Part shown: positions 51,510-59,400 of the stretch, piece by piece
How positions within the stretch are numbered: position 1 is the stretch's first letter
How the letters are laid out: each line of letters begins with the position of its first letter
Origin: Onchocerca volvulus
Taxonomy: Eukaryota; Nematoda; Chromadorea; Rhabditida; Onchocercidae
Length of the DNA: 64,000 bases
Direction of reading: 5' to 3'
Assembly: GCA_000499405.2 (NCBI GenBank)
Contig: HG738138.1
Span: 16,965,054 to 17,029,053, forward strand
The notes under the pieces: generated by a model
Databases searched by the model: none
Told to the model about the DNA's origin: nothing
The model's input: only the letters and a program-made list of their open reading frames with translations
Made by a program: the position numbers and the translations under genes

Positions 51510-54223
51510 ATACTAACAATTTACCATAATTTTTTAAATGACATCTTTCTCCAATTTCTTGAAGATATTTTTACTTTAACACAAAAACAACCAGACTGAA
51601 TATTTGCCAGATTCTTCATAATTACAACTTAGTGTCAAGAACTAAGATAATTAGTGTTAAGAGCGTTATCCGAATATTCCGGAATACTGATGTAATTATG
51701 CGAGTATTCATAAATTTTAAGATGTATGTACGATGAAAATGGACCGTGGTCATTGTGAATTAGGCGTAACTAAATGGTACTACAATATGGACGCTGGCCA
51801 ATGTAACGTATTCATGTATACTGGTTGTGGTGGTAATGGTAATCGATTCTCCTCAAAAGCGGAATGCGAACATCTCTGTACCTCAGAAATTGTTTTTTAT
51901 ACCAGTAATGAAGGTTAATTAAGTCCATTTGTTATGCATCGATCAATACATATATAATACTACTTGATTTACTTGCGATGATTAATTATTTCAGAGACAG
52001 ATATTTGCCAGTTAGATCGAGAAAGTGGTCCATGTGATGATCCCGTAACGCAATGGTATTTCGATAAACGTGAAGCACAATGTTTGCAATTTACATATGG
52101 CGGTTGTCGCGGTAACAGTAATCGATTTAATAGTCGAAAACTTTGTGAACAGAGATGTTTAGAGAAAACAACGGTTATTCGAACCGAAGGTGAGTTTGGG
52201 AATAATTGAAATTAGATATGATAATTCAATTAACTTGATGAATAGTCTAGACAAGTTTTCCATTTTACCAAATCATCGCAAATAAACGAAATTATTTGAC
52301 AACTAATATTATGAGTTTCAGAAGATAAGTTTGCAAATGATTGTAAATAAATCACAAAGAATTGAAAGTAAATGTGATAATTTAATCAACTTCATATTAA
52401 TCTGGATAATTTTATCTGTTTTACTAATTGCTTCAAATAAATGTGATTATTTGACAGCTAACATTATGAGTTTCAACTGCTTTGCAATTAATTTGCATTC
52501 ATTTCATTTTCCTAAAAAATACTGCATAGAATAAGCAGCTGATATTGGTATCTATTGATATCAGCGATTGGTTTCAGTATTTTATATTAATAGCGATTCA
52601 CGTTAGCCACTTATATTTAGTACTCAATATTAGTAACGATTAATGTTAGTAATTGATATTAATATTGATAATTAGTAGCGATTATTATTAGGAAATGATA
52701 TTAGTATTGATATCAAGAACGGTTGATATTAAGTATGCAACCTAAAATATCTCTTAGCAATCTGATTAATTTTTATACTCTAAATAGAGATCATTTACAG
52801 ATGGCTGTTTGTTACCATTTGAAGTTGGGCTATGCCAGGATAATCAACAGCTATGGTATTTTGACAAATCTGTCGGATATTGCAAAATATTTATATATAG
52901 TGGTTGTGGAGGTAATCAGAATCGTTTCTTCAGTGAAGACGAATGCATGAATTATTGGTAATTATTCATTTTGAAATTAGAATTACTTTATACATCCTAA
53001 TGAATGTTAACGAAATCAGAACAATTCCGGAAAAGATGATGTCCTTATCCGGGAAGTAATTATTTATCTGATAATTTGTAATCTTTTTTTCTTTTTAAAC
53101 TGAGCAAATGTATGAAATGCTTATTGTTTAGCTCAGTTCACGTTTATAAAAGGCGAATTCAAATAAATCGTCCAGAACTCATCCTTATTGGTTACAATCC
53201 GATACCTCTCGGATCAGCAACAACATTAAGGTGTAAAGCTTATGGACAATATCCTATACGATGGCATAAAAATGGGGTATTATTTCAAATTTTCAACGAT
53301 GACCGAAGGATTTATGTAAGCATTTCTGATTGAAATTTCAGGTTTCATTAAATTTTCAAATTTACTGTTTGATCTCTGACAGTGCTTTCAATCAAGATTA
53401 CAATATAGCAAATGTAGAACAGCAGGACTACGATAATCTGTTATGTTTTATTTGTAACTAGCTTATTATATTTTATTATTTTCTAACTAGCTTGCACAGA
53501 AATGTTATTCAGAAAGAATATTATTTTTACGACAATTGATTAAGTCCTAATATTTCAGAATTTCTTAACAACGAATTTCATAATAACCATTTCATAATAA
53601 CGAATTTCATAATAATCATTTGATAACAAAAATCGCATTTCATAAAAGCTTCTTTCTAAGAATTTCAATCCCAGTTTTCGAAATATATATATTACACAAT
53701 ACACATGAATTATAGTAGATTGCAGATGAATAAAGACCATAGTGAAGTACATATTACCAATGTACATCAGATGGATGTCGCCGATTATTCGTGTTCTGTT
53801 GGAGAAAACGCCATTTTATCCAATACTATTCATTTTGATGTCAAAAGTAATGAGTTTTTAATCTAATTTAAACCAATTTAGCATTTCAGTACTTCATTTC
53901 GACGAATAGTACTTACTATTTGTCGAATATTTTGGTAGGAAAAAAAAAGCTAAATGTCTTACCTGTTAAATTACAATCATTTTTAATCTGATAAAATCCA
54001 AATTGATAACATTTCAGAAGTAGAACTGATAGAACCATCATGCACGGATAAGGGCAATCAAATAATGTGTAAATTAGTTACAAGAATTGGACTATGTTCT
54101 AATCCACGATATAGTAATTTTTGCTGTCAGACTTGTTTTCACTCTCTTTTATCTAGCAAGTCAAGTTCGATTGATCTATCTAGATTAACAGGTGCTTATC
54201 ATGTCGATACTAATATTATCTGA
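32477..54223 (+). CDS. mig-6: Papilin (MIG-6-like) extracellular matrix glycoprotein, 40 exons
   Basis: Secreted basement-membrane proteoglycan-like protein of the ADAMTS-like superfamily; in C. elegans MIG-6 acts in distal-tip-cell migration and matrix growth. The 40 exons (coordinates under the block entries) keep phase throughout and give about 2219 residues, close to the long C. elegans isoform as I remember it (about 2170). Order seen: signal peptide (exon 1, 32477-32569, [20 protein letters not shown]), TSP1-1, ADAMTS-type Cys-rich/spacer, TSP1-2 to -7, eleven GCC cassettes, Kunitz 1-11, one Ig domain, PLAC. The start is chosen because the ATG opens a clean signal peptide. There is no metalloprotease domain, as expected for papilins. 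Oddities: AT 5' splice site at 40398, five AAG 3' splice sites, and a transposon in intron 25. Confidence 0.92.
34484..34562 (+). repeat. 79-base poly-T tract in papilin intron 6
   Basis: An uninterrupted run of 79 T, the longest homopolymer in the window, ending directly in AG at 34563-34564. It therefore forms a very strong polypyrimidine tract and 3' splice site in front of the sequence at 34565. Confidence 0.9.
34565..34642 (+). other. Possible alternative terminal exon of papilin
   Basis: Starting right after the 79-T tract and AG, the frame in phase with exon 6 reads 25 codons (starting [15 protein letters not shown]) and then TGA. It has AATAAA at 34580-34585. Splicing exon 6 to it would give a truncated protein ending after the spacer. 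It cannot be an internal exon, because no donor keeps the phase needed by exon 7. Only a hypothesis; the normal exon 6 to exon 7 junction is well supported by domain continuity. Confidence 0.25.
36775..37075. repeat. Three decayed ~110-130 bp tandem units in papilin intron 10
   Basis: Each unit contains AATAATTTAATC(A)A, TTTGAA(A)AATATTTTCTTA.T.ATTCA and a GTT(C)..GTTATAA block. Non-coding; probably a local duplication. Confidence 0.6.
38250..40857 (+). other. Papilin block: eleven GCCPDG cysteine cassettes
   Basis: Exons 15-21: 38250-38463, 38858-39105, 39333-39488, 39783-39953, 40242-40397, 40563-40662, 40742-40857; residues about 710-1096. Eleven copies of a ~30-residue unit of the form (Y/F)GCCPDG.T.A.G....GC. 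The first copies are divergent (GCCNDN, GCCPDW, GCCKDR), the later ones regular. An acidic spacer of about 60 residues lies between copies 2 and 3. The unit resembles the short Cys-rich repeats known in invertebrate papilins; their function is not known to me. Exon 19 ends at 40397, where the next base is A instead of G. Confidence 0.85.
41052..42325 (+). other. Papilin block: Kunitz domains 1-3
   Basis: Exons 22 (41052-41234), 23 (41359-41573), 24 (41691-41922, an acidic/Pro-rich linker) and 25 (42077-42325). Each Kunitz exon has six cysteines with the YGGC or WRGC core and a following GN.N.F segment. The C1-C2 spacing is 9 and 10 residues in domains 1 and 2 instead of 8. The residues at the inhibitory P1 position (after C2) are H, N and G. 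Domain 3 is preceded by an extra cysteine. Confidence 0.88.
41895..42076. repeat. Duplicated end of papilin exon 24 with its 5' splice site
   Basis: The stretch CCTTCATCATTA..CTC..AAACCACGTAAATTTTTA, followed by a TGTATGTATACT-type tail, is present at about 41898-41973 and again at about 42003-42098. The second copy duplicates the coding end and splice donor of exon 24 inside the intron, then runs into exon 25. Confidence 0.65.
42525..42636 (+). repeat. Terminal and subterminal repeat, left end of Helitron copy 1
   Basis: The outer end TAGTCTATATGAATAAAAATG is followed by the shared module around TTTGAAATTTTGACACAATG and GAATACGCGCATG. The same arrangement, inverted, lies at 46281-46393. Outside it, GTGGCCGGGTAC at 42507-42518 resembles the hairpin-like sequence at the right end of copy 2. 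Confidence 0.7.
42996..44995 (-). pseudogene. PIF1-type helicase pseudogene of Helitron copy 1
   Basis: Read on the minus strand from about 44995 to 43040, it matches the helicase half of animal Helitron proteins as I know them: [28 protein letters not shown], a Walker A region DVPGVIGKT at 44338-44312, [12 protein letters not shown], and the C-terminal block with [11 protein letters not shown] and [16 protein letters not shown]. It is broken by an in-frame TGA near 44708, several frameshifts, and loss of the usual GGTGKT form of Walker A. Not functional. It starts abruptly near 44995, where Rep-helicase proteins would continue upstream. Confidence 0.85.
46095..46112 (-). promoter_or_regulatory. 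TATA-like box on the transposon minus strand
   Basis: Minus-strand CCATATAAAAGGGAG lies in a less AT-rich patch (about 45960-46200) upstream of the helicase remnant. It could be a promoter remnant of the element. Weak evidence. Confidence 0.25.
46281..46393 (-). repeat. Terminal and subterminal repeat, right end of Helitron copy 1
   Basis: On the minus strand it reads TATCTATATAAATAAAAATG, GTAAATGTCCGTTG and then the module TTTTAAATTTTGATGCAATG. It pairs with the left end at 42525-42636 with substitutions. Confidence 0.7.
46899..48209 (+). other. Papilin block: linker and Kunitz domains 4-6
   Basis: Exons 26 (46899-46991, linker), 27 (47089-47355, Kunitz 4 plus a Ser/Pro linker), 28 (47491-47673, Kunitz 5) and 29 (48036-48209, Kunitz 6). 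All four are symmetrical phase 1-1 exons, so each could be skipped without a frameshift. P1 residues are N, N and S. Exon 27 uses an AAG acceptor. Confidence 0.88.
47950..48041. repeat. Duplicated 3' splice site before Kunitz 6
   Basis: TTCTAAAAATTTCTAGATCCAT (47955-47976) is nearly repeated as CCTAAAAACTTCTAGATCCATG about 65 bases later, where it is the real acceptor of exon 29. Using the first copy would bring in a stop codon after six codons, so it is a decoy or a regulated site. Confidence 0.7.
48210..49965 (+). other. Papilin intron 29, 1.76 kb
   Basis: Non-coding, AT-rich, with T tracts and AATAAA words at 49399-49404 and 49422-49427. It is one of the longest papilin introns without a transposon and separates Kunitz 1-6 from Kunitz 7-11. 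It is a plausible place for an alternative 3' end giving a short isoform, but no terminal exon was identified. Confidence 0.5.
49966..52957 (+). other. Papilin block: Kunitz domains 7-11
   Basis: Exons 30 (49966-50032) and 31 (50118-50259) together form Kunitz 7; 32 (50664-50780) and 33 (50887-51103) are a Thr/Ser/acidic linker; 34 (51194-51370), 35 (51722-51913), 36 (51995-52189) and 37 (52801-52957) carry Kunitz 8-11. P1 residues are R, F, E, D and Q. Domain 7 is the only one with a basic P1, and intron 30 splits that very Arg codon. Domain 11 is completed by one base of exon 38. Confidence 0.87.
51461..51508 (+). repeat. 48-base poly-T tract in papilin intron 34
   Basis: Uninterrupted T run in the sense strand of the intron between Kunitz 8 and Kunitz 9. 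Confidence 0.9.
53132..54223 (+). other. Papilin block: Ig domain and C-terminal PLAC domain
   Basis: Exons 38 (53132-53315), 39 (53726-53846) and 40 (54018-54223). The Ig domain has [18 protein letters not shown] (first Cys and core Trp) and [10 protein letters not shown] (the DxxxYxC motif); an intron splits it between these halves. The PLAC domain is [28 protein letters not shown] with six cysteines, then a Ser-rich tail to TGA at 54221-54223. This is the standard end of papilin and several ADAMTS-like proteins. Confidence 0.92.
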
Positions 54224-54355
54224 GAGAATGATTGAAAATGTAAACATTAGCATACAGAGAAATCTCGATATTTCTAAATCAGTAGCTTTATTCCGTTATA
54301 ACTACATTTCGTTGAGTGAAACATTAATGATATGAGAAAATAAGTAAGAAATTAA

Positions 54356-54361
54356 AATAAA
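54356..54361 (+). terminator. Candidate polyadenylation signal of papilin
   Basis: AATAAA, 133 bases after the stop codon. Confidence 0.45.
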
Positions 54362-56070
54362 ATTTAGTAGTTGATATTGATTATTAAGTATTATGAAAAT
54401 TGCTTTCCTGTTGTTTAATAAGCGTTTTAAAGATGTTATCTCTAAATTATTCTTAATCTACATCAACTTTTAGGATAATACATATTCCATATAATTTCAT
54501 TAAACAATTCCATTATTTATTAATATACTGGTATATTTACTGGTAAAGCAGATACCAGTTAATACGTTCTTATTTTAGTACAACAGGAGCATAATTGCCT
54601 TATTTGTTTAACAGATGAATAGAAGTATTATTTACCTCAATTTTATTAGATGTATGCATTTGTTCTTGAAAGTTTGAAATATCTTTATTAAAAGTTTGTT
54701 GCATTATTTCTTATTATTATTTTATGATTCACAACTGAATATATCGCAAATATTAAAATTTCCACTGATCTTTGCAAATACTTGAAATTCACGTACAAAT
54801 GATTATAAAAACGAGTAATTTCAATTTAAAATGCTATTATCGTATATGTAGATGCATACATGTTTTAATGATCTACTTGAAATATTCAGTCATCATATTT
54901 AACGTCTCTCATTATCTAACGTCAGACAGTTGCAATATTTTGATTAATATATTAAAGAAGATAAAGAAAAAGAATGAAATTATTTAATCATTATCGCTAT
55001 CATTTTCACTTCATATCACTACCATATAACTTGGATTTAAAAACGAAATGCATTTCCAATTTGTTTTCCGTAATTTATTAACGAAAAAATGCATTAATAT
55101 AGTTGTTATACTTTGCATGTATCGAAGTTTATTTCACATAATATTACGTGAATCAATATGCAACTGATTAGTAAGAATTGATTATGTAATTGTAAATTCA
55201 CATTTCAAAATATAGAAATGGTTGAATTTTGTCTTCCCTTAGAAATAATCATTGATAATAAAATAGAAAATACATTTTGAGCTAAAATTTCATTAAGTAT
55301 TGAAAAGATCTCTTTTTTTTTATGTTCCTGACATATATTCGGAATTGATTAAACAGAAAATATATAATAAGAAAATTTTTTTTTTTTTTCGTATTTACAA
55401 ATTCTAGTTTTTATCAGTTGAAAGGAAAAAAGATATTTCGAAACAAAAATATACAAAGTTATCATGACTGTCTGATCATTTGCCACAATGCATCATTTTT
55501 TATCACATAATTTAAACTGCAGCGAAACTGAACGAAAAATTATCCATCAGCAAATTGCGGATTGAATCATTCCGTGTAATCCAACCGTTAACTAAGGTAT
55601 TGTTTATGATTAGAATACAAATTCATAAACTCAAAGGGAGGGATTATTTAGAAATTTAATTAAATCATCAAAATTTCAGAGAAAAAAACTTCAACATTTG
55701 CACGAGGGGATCAGTTAATCAATCATCAATTAAATAGCGATAACTGAATCGAAAAAATCGAATATTTCAGAGGAGAAAAACAACAAATATCATTTGATTT
55801 GAAAGATCAAAAAGATTACAAATATATGGCAAACTTTAACTTACTATTGGATACAAAAATGATGGACTTTCGCTTACGATTATTTTCAATTCTTGAAAGT
55901 GAAACCTATATATAGCAATCGGTAAATTCCATTCCATCCATTCATTTTTTTTTTTTTAAATATAAAATTAATTATTCCATTTCCCTAAAAAGAAGTAACA
56001 ATTTTCAGGGAATACGGGCAAAAACATTAAAAAAGCAGCCATCATTTATGCTTAACAAAGAAGAAAAGAT

Positions 56071-56076
56071 TTTATT
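56071..56076 (-). terminator. Weak candidate polyadenylation signal of the PH-domain gene
   Basis: TTTATT on the + strand (AATAAA on the minus strand), about 350 bases after the stop. No closer canonical hexamer was seen, so a variant signal may be used instead. Confidence 0.25.
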
Positions 56077-56423
56077 CTTTCTTGTCAATTTTATAAATGA
56101 CAGTAACACATATTTTATCTCCGTGACGAGACGAAAATGATGGAAATGAAAATGATTATCAGTGAGCAAATAATTTTCGATATTTTGGAAAAAAGTAAGA
56201 TAAAGAATATTTTGATAACTCAAAATAACTTAGAAATATCCCATTAATGTTTACAAAAAATTAACTCAATTCAAAGGTAACTTAAATGTATTATATTAAT
56301 TATCTTTACAAAAAATTAAAACATATAGTTCAAAGAAACAGAACAATTTAAAAGATGTTATAAGAAATAATAGTTGTTAGGAAAAAGAAAGTGTAATCAA
56401 AGGATATATATGTCATTGTAAAT

Positions 56424-59400
56424 TTACCAATCTCCTCCACCGAAATCACCGAAGTCACCACCACCGAAATCATCGCCACCGCCTACGTCATAACCGCCAG
56501 AATCATCGTAGCCTCCACCGATATCGTAATCACCAGAATCATTATAATCTCCTCCCACTCCTACGTCATAACCATCATAATAATCTTGCGTTGTATTCGG
56601 ATTGTTCACTGGATCATCAACAGTAGATGATTCCGTGTTACGTTCACTACTTGTACCACCACTTTCTGGACCAATATTATAGTAGTTATTCGTGATAAAT
56701 GTATCGTTGTCCTAAATTTTCTTTATTTAAATTTTTTTTTTCATTATTTTTTAATCAGTTAGCAAAAATTTTTCATCGGAATTTGTGAAAAACTTTTAAT
56801 GAATTAATTTTTATCATATTTCTTTATATGATTAACTGTACTAATAACATTTTGCAAGGACTTGAGACATTTTAATAAAAGGCAAAAATATCATTTTTAT
56901 TCTTTTAATAATCCTAATTCAAGCAAAAAATAGCCCTTTCTTTTTTTTTCTCTCAATTAAACTTTTACCTGTACATATCCTCCACCGAAGCCACTGCCCA
57001 TTCCCATAGGAGGACAAGAATGATGACCACCGAAACCAAATCCAGAATGCAAACCACCTCCCCAAACACTTCCTAAGCCAAAGCCTAGTAATGAGCCCAT
57101 TAACATGCCAGTTCCAAGACCTGGGCCGCTACTACCACCATCACCATATCGTGGCCCATAACCGCCTCCTCCATTTCGATCCTATAAAAAAAAAAAGTAA
57201 TAAGAACCTGAAAAGATTCAAATTTATTTACATTTCACAAAAAAAAAAAACTGAAAAAATTTGAATTTATTTATTGTTCTAGGAACAATAAAAATAATTA
57301 AAGTCATAAAATAAATTAACTTACAGCAATAATAACTGTGGTACTACCACCACCACCAGGAGCACCACCACCATAATTTGGCACAGCTGTAGGATACATT
57401 GGAGATTGCGCCGGATTTGTCGCTGGATTATAAACCGGTTGGCTAGGATATGTATTGGCCACTTGAGGTGGACTACTCGGATATACCGGAGGAGGACCTA
57501 AATTCAGTAAATTGTGCAAGAATATTACAGCTGAATAAGTTTGCTAACATTGAAGGAATTGAGCGTAGAAAGTATTTTGAAGGGGAAAAAAACTTACTAT
57601 AAGTTGGCGGTGGTGCTTTAGATCCAGTTGTTGGCAGCTGTTGAGCTGAAGCATCAGCTGGAGGCGGATTCGGTTTTGGTAATGTTTTCATGATTTCCGT
57701 AAACCATGATCTGAAAATGAGAATATTCACGTAGAATTGTCGACAGAAAAGGAAGATGCAAGAATTGAATAGGATGAATTAAAAATCGTAAGTAAAATAA
57801 ATAAAATTACTCAAGATCGGAATCAGAAGAGAACAGGAACCAATGAACTTTGCTTGCTTGAGAATCCATTCCAATACCGACTAAATGATACAACGAATAT
57901 CGTGGTGGCAATTCTGGTCGACGCACTGTAAATTTGCAAATTAAAAATTGTTATTTTTCAATAATCGGATTTGAAACTTGAATTATTTCGAATATTTGCA
58001 TTAAGACATTCAAGAAATCACCAGTAATCAGCCAAAGTACTCAAAAATTTACTGTCACCTATGTTATCCAATTATCTATTCATATGGTATTTAACTGACA
58101 TATAAGTTAAGTCTATTCAATTTTAGGTCAATTATATAAATAAAAATGTAAAATTTCCTTGTTACAGCCCACGGAACTTCGCAAGTTCTCCACCGATTGT
58201 TTTCAAATTTTGATACAACAACATGTATTCGAATAGACTTTCTTTTTATATAGATATACTTACTTTTTTTCAAGTGTCACGTTCGTGACAAATAAAAATA
58301 AGTGAGGATGGTGAATTTTTTGACTCCGCCCTGCACCACGCCTTCATGAGCGGATAGAATTTTTTCCGCACGCCCACTTTTTGCATTGACCCGGCTACTT
58401 TCTGCAGCGTTTCAAGTTTTACATCGACTGATTTGAAATTTTCATACAGTGTTGCATTCGAACAGGCGCGTGTTTTTAAATCAATAAGGTGAATAATTTA
58501 AGCTTTTCGTATGTTTTTTTTGTTTTGTGAGGGATGTAATTCATTTATTTTTTGATTTTTGGGATGTAGTTGCGTCGCACAAATGTCGAGGTCATGATAG
58601 TATATAATGAAATGTTTCGTTCAAGCAGTTTATGGATTACCGCTCTGACTTCTAATATTAGATCCTGTCTTGAATTGTCTCTTTGTCGTAAATTCTATCC
58701 ATTGATTTGAAATTTTGACACAACGTTGCATTCGAATAGGCGCACTGTTTGTATATAAATAAATCTACTTTTTTTTTCCTGTCATACCTGTGACAAATAA
58801 AAGTAATCAAGTATTTGATCGATTTGACAGAGTTCAGTATTTCAAGTTTATGTACGCTTTGTATATTTTTAATAGCAAAGACTAATATGGAACAACCCAC
58901 CGATTATCTACTTCAATGTCACCATTCCACATTTTTATGGTTGCTAATTTACCGCCATCCTCTGCTAACCTTCTGTATAAAGAATATCCATCATTTCCTG
59001 CAACTGTGTGTTGGATACTAGTGCTCGAGGATATCGCTTAGAGCATTTTCCGTCTATCATGCATGGTAAATTTAGATTCAGTGAACCATAAGGTCCATGT
59101 ATCATATTTCTCGTCACAACTTCACGCAAATCCTTATCGACATCGGCATCGGGTATTTCAGTGCATATTACATCGTTGACTTCGTTTGAAGTGATTTTGT
59201 CATAAAGCCAGATTATTATATGTGCATGTGGCAATCCTCACTTTTGCCATTCTACTGAGTACATCCAGCAGCGCAAGACCTAAATACCTTATATTTTACC
59301 ATGAAATCCATCAGCAATTTCAGCTTCGGTCTGAAAATACGTGTTTTGATGTCATACCTATTCATCGGCGATTGCCCAGGAAGTAAGAGATTTTGTATAT

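Larger units (their letters stand above)
54224..56423. other. Intergenic region between convergent genes
   Basis: The 3' ends of papilin (+) and the PH-domain gene (-) face each other across 2.2 kb of AT-rich sequence. No gene, repeat or structured element was recognised beyond the poly(A) signal candidates. Confidence 0.6.

Noticed and set aside
41052..52957. Kunitz domains as separate small venom-like or secreted inhibitor genes
   Set aside because: They are joined in phase to each other and to TSP1, Ig and PLAC exons, so they belong to one papilin.
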